Below are positions 9,180-17,998 of a DNA stretch of 64,000 nt, one piece after another. Source of the stretch: Clostridium sartagoforme (GTDB lineage: Bacteria > Bacillota > Clostridia > Clostridiales > Clostridiaceae); assembly GCF_004794105.1 (NCBI RefSeq), contig NZ_SRYR01000001.1:682001-746000 (forward strand), in the 5' to 3' direction. Positions within the stretch are counted from its first letter, which is position 1, and the number at the start of each line of letters is the position of its first letter. The translations under genes and the position numbers were made by a program. A model generated the notes under the pieces. That model was not told the DNA's origin and made no database searches. It worked only from the letters and a program-made list of their open reading frames with translations.

Positions 9180-9701
9180 TTGATTCCAGTTTTAATTTTA
9201 ATATTAGGTATTATTTTAATTGTTTTAAATTTTAAAGCTATTAAGAAAGAAGATAATTCCTTTGAGAAAATTCTACAAAGGGAAGAAGTTAGAGAAAAAG
9301 ATTACGATTTAGATATAATAGAAATAAGAAAATCTTTTGCAGAAACTGTTTTAGAACTTCAAAAGGAAATAGAAGATTTAAAAATATCTATTAATACTAT
9401 TAAGAATTCAAATAAAAGAGACGATATTACATATAATGAGGAAAAATTAGAGAGTAATACTTTTATTGAAGATTATAAAGATAAGTTAGAAGGAGAAAAA
9501 ACTAACTTAAGTAATAATTTAGATATTGAAATTAATGATAATTTTTCTGAAAAATCAAAGGATAATGAAGTAGATGAAAATAGCAAGTTAAATAAAGTGA
9601 AAGAGCTATTAGATAATGGGTTAAATGATGATGAAATATGTGAAGAGTTATCCATAGGTAAGGGGGAGGTACTATTAATAAGAAGCTTATTAAAAAGGTA
9701 G
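9180..9701 (+). CDS. DUF6115-like membrane protein of flagellar operons
   Basis: This is a short protein of about 173 residues. It has one N-terminal hydrophobic segment (IPVLILILGIILIVLNF) and a highly charged middle predicted to be coiled or disordered. A C-terminal helix-turn-helix-like motif reads LLDNGLNDDEICEELSIGKGEVLLIRSLLK. That arrangement matches the DUF6115 proteins common after fliA in clostridia; the function is unknown. I prefer the TTG at 9180 as start, because AAGGAG at 9166-9171 overlaps the GTG at 9171 but lies 8 nt from the TTG. Its end overlaps the next small gene. Confidence 0.75.
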   Translation: MIPVLILILGIILIVLNFKAIKKEDNSFEKILQREEVREKDYDLDIIEIRKSFAETVLELQKEIEDLKISINTIKNSNKRDDITYNEEKLESNTFIEDYKDKLEGEKTNLSNNLDIEINDNFSEKSKDNEVDENSKLNKVKELLDNGLNDDEICEELSIGKGEVLLIRSLLKR

Positions 9702-9904
9702 TTGATATATTTAATTTTCTTTCCGATAGAAAAATACTTATGGGTATAGGAATAGGTATGATTATTACAGTTATTTTAATGCTAGGTGTAAATTATAGTA
9801 GGGAAATATCTGATGCTAATATAGAAGAAAAGGCTAGAGGCCTTGGCATGCATTATAACGATGAATGCAAAGTTTTATTTGAAGGGGATGAGACAAGTGA
9901 TTAG
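9674..9904 (+). CDS. Small MltG-like membrane protein with apparent ATT start
   Basis: An in-frame stretch from 9674 to the TAG at 9902-9904 encodes 76 residues with no ATG, GTG or TTG upstream of 9740. A strong ribosome site GGGGGAGG (9662-9669) lies 4 nt before an ATT codon followed by AAT AAG AAG, giving an N-terminus NKKLIKKVVDIF. One membrane segment follows (GIGIGMIITVILMLGV), then the tail SDANIEEKARGLGMHYNDEC. From memory, similar small clostridial proteins in this operon position are annotated as endolytic transglycosylase MltG-like because of the IEEKARxLGM segment. The catalytic domain is absent. It overlaps the upstream gene by 28 bp and flgG by 8 bp. Confidence 0.6.
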   Translation: MNKKLIKKVVDIFNFLSDRKILMGIGIGMIITVILMLGVNYSREISDANIEEKARGLGMHYNDECKVLFEGDETSD

Positions 9905-10679
9905 AAGTCTTTATACAGCAGTATCTGGTTTAGTAACTTTAGAGAATAGACAAGCTACCATAACTAATAATATGACTAATGCTAACACTACAGGTTTTAA
10001 AGGAGATAATTTATCTATTAAAAGTTTTGATGAGGTTATGATTCAAAATAAGGATAAGGTTGTAGGTGGAAAAAACCTGACTCAAAGATTAGGAACAATA
10101 AGTCTTGGAGCTGAAATTGATTCAGTAGATACAGCTTTTACTCAAGGGGTATTAAAAAATACTGATAAGAGAACAGATTTTGCAATAGAAGGTAGAGGTT
10201 TTTTTGCTGTGGAAAAACAAACTACTGCAGGAAATGAAGTAGTATACACTAGAGATGGAAGCTTTAGAATTGGTAACAACGGATATCTTATGACAAGCAC
10301 AGGAGATAGGGTTTTGGGTATTAATAAAGGAACTGGTGCCTTAGAACCTATTTTTGTTGGAAGTGACAATATCCTTTTAGGTAAAGATAACACTTTACAC
10401 ATAGGTAATACAGATAATTATTCTTTAGCTGTAGCAGATTTTACTGATTATAATAACTTAGAAAAGATCGGTGATAATTATTATAGAGGAGAAAATCCTA
10501 TATATAATGCCGAAACCTTTGTAGCTCAAGGAGCATTAGAAAGTTCAAATGTAAATATTACAAATGAAATGGTTAATATGATGACAACTATGAGAAGTTT
10601 TGAAACTAATCAAAAAATAGTTCAAACTATAGATGATACTTTAAATAAAGCTGCAAATGAAATAGGATCTATTAGATAA
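9897..10679 (+). CDS. flgG1: Flagellar rod/hook-basal body protein, FlgG type (first copy)
   Basis: The family start motif IRSLYTAVSGL places initiation at GTG 9897. It is preceded by GAAGGGG (9881-9887) at good distance, giving 260 residues. An upstream ATG at 9888 abuts the ribosome site and is less likely. The N-terminal heptad region (TITNNMTNANTTGFKGD), the central DFAIEGRGFFAVE segment and the C-terminal coiled coil (ESSNVNITNEMVNMMTTMRSFETNQKIVQTIDDTLNKA) are all present. FlgF/FlgG/FlhO proteins build the rod and are exported through the FliPQR-FlhAB gate. It overlaps the preceding small gene by 8 bp. The symbol follows the clostridial flgG1/flgG convention. Confidence 0.9.
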   Translation: MIRSLYTAVSGLVTLENRQATITNNMTNANTTGFKGDNLSIKSFDEVMIQNKDKVVGGKNLTQRLGTISLGAEIDSVDTAFTQGVLKNTDKRTDFAIEGRGFFAVEKQTTAGNEVVYTRDGSFRIGNNGYLMTSTGDRVLGINKGTGALEPIFVGSDNILLGKDNTLHIGNTDNYSLAVADFTDYNNLEKIGDNYYRGENPIYNAETFVAQGALESSNVNITNEMVNMMTTMRSFETNQKIVQTIDDTLNKAANEIGSIR

Positions 10680-10692
10680 TAGGAGGTAAGTT

Positions 10693-11463
10693 ATGTTAAG
10701 AACTTTATGGACTGCAAAAACTGGAATGAATGCTAATCAAGATAAGTTAGATGCAATATCTAATAATTTAGCTAATTCAAGTACATTAGGTTATAAAAAA
10801 TTAGAAGTCGGGTTTAAAGATTTACTTTCAGAATCATTAGATGCATTAGGTAATCCTTTAAATAATAAAGATTCTATTATAGGAACAGGAACTAAGACAT
10901 CTGAATGGTATAGAGATAATAGTCAAGGAATGCTTCAAGAAACATTACTTAGCACTGATTTATCAATAGATGGAGTAGGATATTTTAAGATTATTACTGA
11001 AGATGGCAATGAGTTATACACTAGAGATGGGGCTTTTGCTATAGATGCTAATGGAAGATTAGTAGATAATAGAGGATATAAGGTAGAAATTAATTATCTA
11101 AATGGATTCTCAGAAAATAATGTTACATTTAATAAGAATAACTTTATGGTAGATAAAAAAGGACAAATATTCTTAAAAAATGGTGATACTTTTAATCATG
11201 TAGGAGAAATACCACTATATACTGCAGTAGGAGATAGAGCTTTTGTATCAGTAGGAGAAAACTTATACTCTCCAGCACCTGGTGTACAAGTAAATAGAAG
11301 TACTGATTTTGAAATGCTTCAAGGTATGCTTGAAGGATCAAATGTAGATATGGCCACTGAATTTGCAGATATGATATTAACTCAAAGAGCATTTCAATTA
11401 AGCTCAAGAGGAATAACAACTGCAGATGAAATGTGGGGAATGATTAATAATATGAGAAGATAG
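10693..11463 (+). CDS. flgG: Flagellar rod/hook-basal body protein, FlgG type (second copy)
   Basis: This 256-residue paralog of the preceding gene begins MLRTLWTAKTGMNANQDKLDAISNNLANSSTLGYKK in outline. It has the central TDLSIDGVGYFKI segment and ends with the C-terminal motif LEGSNVDMATEFADMILTQRAFQLSSRGITTADEM. These features place it among the rod proteins FlgG/FlhP. The start ATG follows ATAGGAGG. It is the last gene of the flagellar block in this window; a perfect hairpin and the first dispersed repeat follow at once, suggesting the transcript ends here. Confidence 0.92.
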   Translation: MLRTLWTAKTGMNANQDKLDAISNNLANSSTLGYKKLEVGFKDLLSESLDALGNPLNNKDSIIGTGTKTSEWYRDNSQGMLQETLLSTDLSIDGVGYFKIITEDGNELYTRDGAFAIDANGRLVDNRGYKVEINYLNGFSENNVTFNKNNFMVDKKGQIFLKNGDTFNHVGEIPLYTAVGDRAFVSVGENLYSPAPGVQVNRSTDFEMLQGMLEGSNVDMATEFADMILTQRAFQLSSRGITTADEMWGMINNMRR

Positions 11464-11523
11464 GTTTAAATTGCTTTGCAATTTAAATGAAAAATGAAGA
11501 ATTAAGAATGAAAAATTATGGTG

Positions 11524-11546
11524 AAAACTCCTGCGGGAGTTTTTTT
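11524..11546 (+). terminator. Rho-independent terminator after the flagellar genes
   Basis: The sequence forms AAAACTCC-TGC-GGGAGTTTT followed by a T run. It lies 60 bp after the last flagellar stop and is the core hairpin of the repeat. Confidence 0.75.
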
Positions 11547-11752
11547 GATATGAGGAATTAGTTAGTAAATGAAATAATGAAAAAATGAAAGAATGAATAA
11601 ATAGTTAAAATAAAAGAATGAAGAAATGAAAAAATGAAGAACGTAAGGTAAAAACTCCTTCAGAAGTTTTTTACTTTTATTGCAGTAATTTGGAACAAAT
11701 TACATCCATAATTCTTTAATTTTTTTCATTCTTTAATTCCTTCATTAAAAGA

Positions 11753-11781
11753 AAAAAAGGCTTTTTTTAAAGCCTTTTTTT
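11753..11781. terminator. Bidirectional terminator between convergent genes
   Basis: Arms AAAAAAGGCTTT and AAAGCCTTTTTT flank a T-rich loop, giving A and T runs on both sides. It can end transcripts of the flagellar genes and of the pyrophosphatase gene. Confidence 0.85.
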
Positions 11782-11828
11782 ATCGTGATTTTGTAAAAAT
11801 CACTTCCTAAATTATTAATTGCTAAATG

Positions 11829-13466
11829 TTAACTGTTAATTGCACTAGTGATTGGTGGTACTACTTGTTTCTTTCTTGATAGTACACCATCTAAGAATGC
11901 AGTACTTTCATTAAGTGTTACATTAAATGCTTTTTCTGCAATTTCTGGTTGATTACCAGCAACTAATATTTGAGATCCTTCATTTAATATATCAGTTAAA
12001 AGTAATAATGTCATATCTAAACCAGCTTCATTTGCCTTAGTATCCATATATTTTAACATGTCATTTTTAAGTGGCATAAAGCCTTCTATATCCATAGTGT
12101 TAACTTGGGCAATACCTACCTTAGTTTCTCCTATAGTAAATGGCTTAAAGTCTTGGTTAAAGATTTCCTCAACAGTTTTACCCTTAAGTGAAGTACCTGC
12201 TTTAAACATTTCTTTTGCAAATTCTTCAACATTGATTCCAGCAATTTCAGCAAGTCTTAAGCAAATTTGCTTATCTTCTGGAGTACAAGTTGGGCTTCTA
12301 AATAATAATGTATCAGAAATTATTGCACCACATAAAAGTCCAGCAGCTTGTTTTGAAGGTCTTATTCCACGTTCAAAGAAGCATTTACCAACTATAGTAG
12401 AAGTACTTCCAATAGGTTCACTTCTAAAGTATAGAGGACCGCTTGTTTGAATATCAGCTACTCTATGGTGATCTATAATTTCTAATATATCAGCATCTTC
12501 AAGTCCATCAACTGATTGACCTCTTTCGTTATGGTCCATTTGAATAATTTTCTTTCTATAGTTAGAAATTAAGTGATATCTAGACATAGTTCCTATAACT
12601 TTTCCATCTGAATCTATAACAGGATAGCTTCTAAATCTAGTTTCAACCATAACTGGTTTAACATCATCAACTAAATCTTCTGTTGAGAAAGTAACTAACT
12701 TATCCTTTATCATTACATATCCAACAGGGATACTTTGAATTATAAGTCTAGATGTAGTAAATGAATCATGAGGTGTAGATATTACACTTATATTAGCTTC
12801 TTTAGCTTTTTCAATTATTTCAGCAGTAGGAGTATGTGATCCTGTAACTATCATAAGAGAAATATTTAAGTCTAATAAAGCACTTTGGACTTCTTCTCTG
12901 TCTCCAACTATTGCAATATCTCCTTCTTCAATATGATCCTTCATGCTTTCTGGTTTCATAGCAGAAACTACTATTTTACCTGGGAAAGATTTAGTTCCTT
13001 CATTAACATATATTTCTTTTGCAGATAAAGTATCTACTATGTTTTCAAAAGAAGTATTACTCTTTGCTAAAATTCTATTATCCCAAATATCCATATAGCA
13101 AGAAGTTAAGTTTGAAATAGCTAGAACTCCTAATAGATGATCATTTTCATCTGCAACAGGAAGAGTTTTTATGTTCTTGTTGCTCATTATGTTCCAAGCC
13201 ATTTTTAATGATATTTCTGGTGAAACAGGTGTTATTTTATCAAATTCTAAATCTTCCACCTTAAGTTTCACAGTTTTTAATAATTTTGGAGCTTCTACTC
13301 CAAAATAATCAAGTATATATTGAGTTTCTCTATTTACATTTCCAAGTCTAACTGGAACAGCAGGCAGGTTGCCTGTCTTATTTTTTAATTCAGCATATGC
13401 ATAAGCTGAACAAATTGAGTCTGAATCTGGGTTTTTATGCCCAGTTACGTATATTATATCTTTCAA
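11829..13466 (-). CDS. ppaC: Manganese-dependent inorganic pyrophosphatase with CBS and DRTGG domains
   Basis: The 545-residue protein is a family II (DHH) pyrophosphatase. The first metal motif GHKNPDSDSICSAYAYAE is at residue 9 onward. Two CBS segments with an intervening DRTGG-type domain (about residues 70-300) interrupt the DHH domain. The catalytic DHHR motif comes next (IDHHRVAD), followed by the DHHA2 part with SEPIGSTSTIV. It hydrolyses pyrophosphate in the cytoplasm; adenine nucleotides regulate characterised clostridial CBS enzymes of this length. The start ATG follows AAGGAGG. The last codons and stop are formed by sequence that also looks like an arm of the dispersed repeat. Confidence 0.95.
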   Translation of the reverse strand: MKDIIYVTGHKNPDSDSICSAYAYAELKNKTGNLPAVPVRLGNVNRETQYILDYFGVEAPKLLKTVKLKVEDLEFDKITPVSPEISLKMAWNIMSNKNIKTLPVADENDHLLGVLAISNLTSCYMDIWDNRILAKSNTSFENIVDTLSAKEIYVNEGTKSFPGKIVVSAMKPESMKDHIEEGDIAIVGDREEVQSALLDLNISLMIVTGSHTPTAEIIEKAKEANISVISTPHDSFTTSRLIIQSIPVGYVMIKDKLVTFSTEDLVDDVKPVMVETRFRSYPVIDSDGKVIGTMSRYHLISNYRKKIIQMDHNERGQSVDGLEDADILEIIDHHRVADIQTSGPLYFRSEPIGSTSTIVGKCFFERGIRPSKQAAGLLCGAIISDTLLFRSPTCTPEDKQICLRLAEIAGINVEEFAKEMFKAGTSLKGKTVEEIFNQDFKPFTIGETKVGIAQVNTMDIEGFMPLKNDMLKYMDTKANEAGLDMTLLLLTDILNEGSQILVAGNQPEIAEKAFNVTLNESTAFLDGVLSRKKQVVPPITSAINS

Positions 13467-13604
13467 GTTATTGCCTCCTTAGTATATTAATCATCTATTC
13501 ATATTCTATATTTATATTGAAAATTTGTAAAGGTATCTAATTAAAATTCATATCTTGGAATTAACCAAATATAATATATAGAAACTAATTTAAGGAGGAA
13601 TCTG

Positions 13605-16157
13605 GTGATACAGGAGAGAGAAATATCGAGAGGATTATCTACAAAAGAAGCTGAAGCAAGACAAAAATCTTATGGATTAAATGAAATATCCCATAAGAAA
13701 AAATCATCACCAATAGTAATATTTTTATCACAATTTAATGACTTTATAGTTTGGGTATTAATAGCTGCAACAATAATATCAGGGCTTATGGGAGATTTAG
13801 CTGATGCAGTTACTATACTAATTATAGTAGTTGTTAATGCTATTATGGGATTTGTTCAAGAATATAGAACAGAAAAGTCCCTTGAGGCCCTTAAGGAATT
13901 AGCAGCACCTAGTTGTAAGGTTCTTAGAGATGGAGCACTGAAAGTAATTAACTCTATTTATATAACTATTGGAGATATGGTTATTTTAGAGGCTGGAGAT
14001 AGGATTCCTGCTGATGGAACCTTTATTGAAGCTTCTAGTTTAATGGTAGATGAGTCCCTATTAACTGGAGAATCAGTTGGGGTATCGAAGGACTATAGAA
14101 AAGGAAAAAATCAAGGATTTATGGGAACAACTATATTAAAAGGAAGAGGAATTTTGTTTGTAGATAGCATTGGTATGCAGACAGAAATGGGTAAGATAGC
14201 AAATCTTTTAGATAATATAGAAGAAGAAAAATCACCTTTAAGAGAAAGATTAGATTCATTAGGTAAGATTTTAGTAATTTTATGCTTAGGAATTTGTGCA
14301 GTAGTTACTATTCTTGGAATATTAAGAGGGAATGAAGTCTCAGAAATGTTTCTTCTTGGAGTTTCATTAGCAGTTGCAGCTATTCCAGAAGGACTTGCAG
14401 CAATTGTAACTGTTGCCTTAGCTTTAGGTGTATCAAGGATGCTAAAGAAAAATGCACTAGTTAGAAAACTTCCAGCTGTTGAAACTTTAGGGTGCACATC
14501 TGTAATATGTTCTGATAAGACAGGTACCCTTACTCAAAATAAGATGACTGTTAAGGAAATATATATTAATGGTAGGATTTATGATTTAGATAAGGAAAAT
14601 GTAGATAGTAGTACAAGTTTAGCTAAAGCATTAGTTTATTGCAATGATTGCAATTATGATTTTAAAATTAAAAACATAGATAAGGCTCTTCATGGGGATC
14701 CTACAGAAACTGCATTAGTAAAAGCATTCTTTAAGGATGTTAATTTACTTAAAGGATATGTTTCTAGGGTACAAAGAGTTTTTGACATTCCTTTTGATTC
14801 AAATAGAAAGATGATGAGTGTAATAGTAAGAGATGGATCAAAGGAATTTTGCTACATGAAAGGAGCTCCTGAGAGAGTAATTGATAAATGTAGCTATATT
14901 TTAGAAAATGGAAGTATTAAGCCTTTAACATCTCAAAAGAGAAGACAAGTAGCTTCATATATAGAAGTGATGTCTAATAGGGCCTTAAGATGTATTGCTG
15001 CAGCTTATAAGGAAGAAGGATTAGTTAGAAATGATTCCTTAGAAAAAGATCTTATTTTCTTAGGAGTTGCTGGAAGTATAGATCCTCCTAGAGTTGAAGT
15101 TAGAGATGCGGTGTTAAAGTGTAAACTTGCCGGAATTAAGCCAGTTATGATTACTGGTGATCATAAAAATACAGCTTTAGCCATTGCTAAGTCTATTAAT
15201 ATTTGTAACACTGATGATCAAGGTATTACTGGCGAAGAAATTGAAAGGCTTAGTGATGCAGAATTAGAAAAGAAAGTAATGAATGTTAGAGTTTTTGCAA
15301 GAGTTTCACCACATCATAAGCTAAGAATTGTAAAGGCATTTAAAAAGCAAAATAATATAGTTGCTATGACTGGTGATGGAGTTAATGATGCTCCAGCTAT
15401 TAAGGAAGCTGACATTGGTGTGGCAATGGGGATATCAGGAACTGATGTTACTAAAGAAGCTGCATCTATGGTACTTATGGATGATAACTTTAAGACTATA
15501 GTTTCTGCAGTAGAAGAGGGAAGAATTATTTACGATAATATAAGAAAGTTTATTAGGTATTTATTATCTTGTAACCTAGGAGAAGTTTTAACTATGTTCC
15601 TTGCATCAATTTTCTATTTACCTAATCCATTAACACCTATTCAAATATTATTTGTAAATTTAGCTACAGACGGCCTTCCAGCTATAGCCTTAGGGGTTGA
15701 TCCAGCAGATAAAGATATAATGATGCAACAGCCAAGGGAAAAGGGAGAAAGCATATTTGCTCGTGGTTTATGGTCTAAGATACTTGTAAGGGGATGTTTA
15801 ATTGGTATTTGTACATTAATGGCTTTTATGACAGGAAGATTATATGGAATGGATTTAGCTACTTGTAGAACATTAGCACTTACTACATTAGTAATGTCAC
15901 AACTCTTACATGTATTTGAATGTAGATCTGAAAGACATTCAATCTTCGAAATAAAATTATTTACAAACCCATATTTAGTAGGAGCAGTTTTAGTTTCGAT
16001 AACTATGGTTTGTGGAATACTTTATATACCATTTTTAGCTGATGTATTTAATACAGTAGCTTTAGGGATAGGCCAATGGGGAATTGTATTATTTTATTCA
16101 GGTGTAATATTCTTAATTAATAGTGTTTACTTATTTATTAAGAGCAAAGGAAAATAG
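13605..16157 (+). CDS. Calcium-type P-type cation ATPase
   Basis: This 850-residue P2-type ATPase has the cytoplasmic N-terminal cation-ATPase domain, the TGES actuator motif (LLTGESVGV), and the ion-site helix motif AAIPEGLAAIV. The phosphorylation motif DKTGT begins at residue 304; then come KGAPE, MITGDH and the hinge TGDGVNDAPA. C-terminal membrane spans with NLATDGLPAIALGVDP follow. The PEGL motif and overall layout favour Ca2+ export (PMR1/SERCA type), though Mn2+ cannot be excluded. The GTG start is supported by AAGGAGG 7 nt upstream. It is transcribed divergently from the pyrophosphatase gene. Confidence 0.92.
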   Translation: MIQEREISRGLSTKEAEARQKSYGLNEISHKKKSSPIVIFLSQFNDFIVWVLIAATIISGLMGDLADAVTILIIVVVNAIMGFVQEYRTEKSLEALKELAAPSCKVLRDGALKVINSIYITIGDMVILEAGDRIPADGTFIEASSLMVDESLLTGESVGVSKDYRKGKNQGFMGTTILKGRGILFVDSIGMQTEMGKIANLLDNIEEEKSPLRERLDSLGKILVILCLGICAVVTILGILRGNEVSEMFLLGVSLAVAAIPEGLAAIVTVALALGVSRMLKKNALVRKLPAVETLGCTSVICSDKTGTLTQNKMTVKEIYINGRIYDLDKENVDSSTSLAKALVYCNDCNYDFKIKNIDKALHGDPTETALVKAFFKDVNLLKGYVSRVQRVFDIPFDSNRKMMSVIVRDGSKEFCYMKGAPERVIDKCSYILENGSIKPLTSQKRRQVASYIEVMSNRALRCIAAAYKEEGLVRNDSLEKDLIFLGVAGSIDPPRVEVRDAVLKCKLAGIKPVMITGDHKNTALAIAKSINICNTDDQGITGEEIERLSDAELEKKVMNVRVFARVSPHHKLRIVKAFKKQNNIVAMTGDGVNDAPAIKEADIGVAMGISGTDVTKEAASMVLMDDNFKTIVSAVEEGRIIYDNIRKFIRYLLSCNLGEVLTMFLASIFYLPNPLTPIQILFVNLATDGLPAIALGVDPADKDIMMQQPREKGESIFARGLWSKILVRGCLIGICTLMAFMTGRLYGMDLATCRTLALTTLVMSQLLHVFECRSERHSIFEIKLFTNPYLVGAVLVSITMVCGILYIPFLADVFNTVALGIGQWGIVLFYSGVIFLINSVYLFIKSKGK

Positions 16158-16216
16158 TGCTGCTCACAATGAAGAATTACATCGATAAGTATTTGTTTTG
16201 AATTTTAAGTTTTAAG

Positions 16217-16246
16217 GAAGCTATTTGTATAAAATAGCTTCTTTTT
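16217..16246 (+). terminator. Terminator of the P-type ATPase gene
   Basis: GAAGCTATTT and AAATAGCTTC pair across a 5-nt loop and are followed by TTTTTATT, 60 bp after the stop codon. Confidence 0.8.
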
Positions 16247-16306
16247 ATTATTTAGTAGCAATTACTATAAATTAGGGCGGGATGCTGAATAATTAGGAAT
16301 GTAGAG

Positions 16307-16342
16307 AAAAAGGGAAGTTTCAAAAGAGAAAGTCCCTTTTTT
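16307..16342 (+). terminator. Hairpin with T run upstream of the thr operon
   Basis: AAAAAGGGA pairs with TCCCTTTTTT, and an inner TTTC/GAAA pairing extends the stem. It could be a second terminator of the upstream gene or part of a leader if a promoter lies further upstream. The promoter I favour for thrC lies downstream of it. Confidence 0.5.
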
Positions 16343-16414
16343 AGTGTTTACCTTTAAATAACTATAAGTAAATTTTGTATGAAAGAAAAGATAATAAATA
16401 GAATATTAGAAATG

Positions 16415-16432
16415 TTAAATGTTTACATTTAA
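16415..16432. promoter_or_regulatory. Palindrome TTAAATGT-TT-ACATTTAA, candidate operator of the thr operon
   Basis: This is a perfect 8-bp inverted repeat with a 2-bp spacer, ending 29 bp upstream of the predicted -35 box of thrC. The third gene of the operon encodes an ACT-domain protein with a possible DNA-binding segment, so autoregulation through this site is possible. This is inference from position only. Confidence 0.4.
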
Positions 16433-16461
16433 AATAGAAAGTGTATCTATAATAAAAACAC

Positions 16462-16490
16462 TTGTATTTAGTGAACAAACATGGTAATAT
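16462..16490 (+). promoter_or_regulatory. Vegetative promoter of thrC
   Basis: TTGTAT and TAATAT are separated by exactly 17 bp. Predicted transcription starts near 16497, about 30 nt before the thrC ATG. Confidence 0.6.
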
Positions 16491-16528
16491 ATTTTCAAGG
16501 GAACTAAACCAAGATTTGGGGTGATTTT

Positions 16529-17998
16529 ATGAGGTTTACAAGTACCAGAGGAGGAGAAAAGGCTATCACTTCCTCAGAAGCAATTATAAATGGGATATCT
16601 AAAGATGGCGGGCTATATGTACCTTTAAGTTTTCCTAACCTTTTTGATAAGGTAAAAGATAAGTATAATATGACTTATGAGGAAATTTCCTTTGAGGTAA
16701 TTAAGGAGTTCTTTACGGATTTTACTGATGAAGAAATTCAATCTGCAATAAATAAGGCCTATACTTATAGGTTTAAAGTTATAGAAGAGAAAAATTTCTT
16801 AGAGCTTTATCATGGACCAACCTCTGCATTTAAAGATGCTGCATTATTATTCTTACCACAAATAATGAGTTTATCTAAAAAGAAACTTAAGGTTAAGGAA
16901 GAAATAGTAATACTTGCTGCTACTTCAGGGGATACAGGTAAGGCAGCTTTAGAAGGTTTTAGGGATGTAGATGGTTTTAGGGTAATGGTTTATTACCCAA
17001 ATGATGGGGTTAGTGCAGTTCAAGAAAAGCAAATGGTTACTCAAGAAGGAGCAAATGTTAGAGTTGTTGGGATTAATGGAAACTTTGATGATGCTCAAAG
17101 AGGAGTAAAAGAAATATTTGGGGATATTGAATTTAAAGAAGATTTATTACAAATGGGCTTTAGATTATCTTCTGCAAATTCAATAAATATTGGTAGATTA
17201 GTACCACAAATTATTTATTATTTTTATGGATACTTCCAATTAGTCAATAAGCAAAAAATAAAATTAGGGGATAAAATAAATGTAGTAGTACCTACTGGCA
17301 ACTTTGGTAACATACTTGCTTCATATTATGCAAAGGAAATGGGGCTTCCTATTGCTAAATTTATATGTGCATCTAATGAAAACAAAGTACTAGCTGATTT
17401 CTTTAATGAAGGTGTATATGATAAGAGGAGAGAACTTATCTTAACTGAATCACCTTCAATGGATATTTTAGTTTCATCTAATTTAGAAAGATTATTATTT
17501 GAAGCTAGTGGTAGGGATGAAAATATAATTAAATCCTTAATGAAGGATTTAAATGAAAAGGGCGTATATGAAGTTAGTAAGAGTATAAAAGATTTCTTAA
17601 AGGACTTTTATGGCGACAGTGCTAGCACTGATGAAGTTTATAAGGCAATAAGAGATTTATATGAAAAAGAGGGCTATTTAATTGATACACATACGGCAGT
17701 GGGGCAGGTTGTATTAGAAAAGTATCAAAGGGCAACTAATGATACTACAGAATATTTAATTGCATCAACAGCAAGTCCATATAAGTTCCCTAGAAGCATA
17801 ACTAAGGCTTTAGGAATTGATGTTGAAGGAGTAGATGATTTTGAAGTTATTAAGAAGTTAAATGAATTTTGTAAGATTTCAATACCAGATAACTTAAAGG
17901 ATTTAGACAAAAAGGCAGTGCTTCATAACTTTAAGTCAGAAAAAAATGCACTTAAAGACGCACTTTTAAAGTATTTAAAGGAAGAGCCTAATGTTTAG
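16529..17998 (+). CDS. thrC: Threonine synthase
   Basis: The 489-residue product is a pyridoxal-phosphate enzyme that converts O-phosphohomoserine to threonine. The lysine motif HGPTSAFKDAA places the cofactor Lys at residue 102. Other family segments are ATSGDTGKAALEGF, SANSINIGRLVPQIIYYFYGY and the phosphate-binding VPTGNFGN. The length matches the longer ThrC class with the N-terminal domain (FTSTRGG). GGGGTGA lies 6 nt before ATG. The gene overlaps thrB by 8 bp, so the last two steps of threonine synthesis are coupled. No homoserine dehydrogenase gene lies in the window. Confidence 0.95.
   Translation: MRFTSTRGGEKAITSSEAIINGISKDGGLYVPLSFPNLFDKVKDKYNMTYEEISFEVIKEFFTDFTDEEIQSAINKAYTYRFKVIEEKNFLELYHGPTSAFKDAALLFLPQIMSLSKKKLKVKEEIVILAATSGDTGKAALEGFRDVDGFRVMVYYPNDGVSAVQEKQMVTQEGANVRVVGINGNFDDAQRGVKEIFGDIEFKEDLLQMGFRLSSANSINIGRLVPQIIYYFYGYFQLVNKQKIKLGDKINVVVPTGNFGNILASYYAKEMGLPIAKFICASNENKVLADFFNEGVYDKRRELILTESPSMDILVSSNLERLLFEASGRDENIIKSLMKDLNEKGVYEVSKSIKDFLKDFYGDSASTDEVYKAIRDLYEKEGYLIDTHTAVGQVVLEKYQRATNDTTEYLIASTASPYKFPRSITKALGIDVEGVDDFEVIKKLNEFCKISIPDNLKDLDKKAVLHNFKSEKNALKDALLKYLKEEPNV

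Larger units (their letters stand above)
11465..11828. repeat. Compound copy of the dispersed intergenic repeat (copy 1)
   Basis: This 365-bp gene-free stretch holds repeat-family sequence. It starts with a perfect hairpin, TTTAAATTGC-TTT-GCAATTTAAA (11465-11487), followed by purine-rich AATGAAGAATTAAGAATG text and the core hairpin AAAACTCC-TGC-GGGAGTTTT. Then come many short GAATGAA/AAATGAA repeats, a second imperfect core at 11651, the arms GTAATTTG-GAA-CAAATTAC, and finally ATTAATTGCTAAATGTTAACTGTTAA. The right edge runs into the 3' end of the pyrophosphatase gene. Confidence 0.7.
16158..16528. other. Gene-free region with two terminators and the thr promoter
   Basis: No ORF is convincing in these 371 bp. 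They hold a short repeat-like start (GCTGCTCACAATGAAGAATT), terminators at 16217 and 16307, a palindrome at 16415-16432 and a promoter at 16462-16490. A GGGCGGGATGC stretch near 16274 resembles nothing I can name; the T-box sequence is not present. Confidence 0.6.

Noticed and set aside
11560..11650. CRISPR-like array in the GAATGAA-rich stretch
   Set aside because: The repeated units are short, irregular and not separated by spacers of constant length.
16260..16345. T-box or threonine attenuator upstream of thrC
   Set aside because: The conserved T-box antiterminator sequence is not present, and the best promoter lies downstream of this hairpin.
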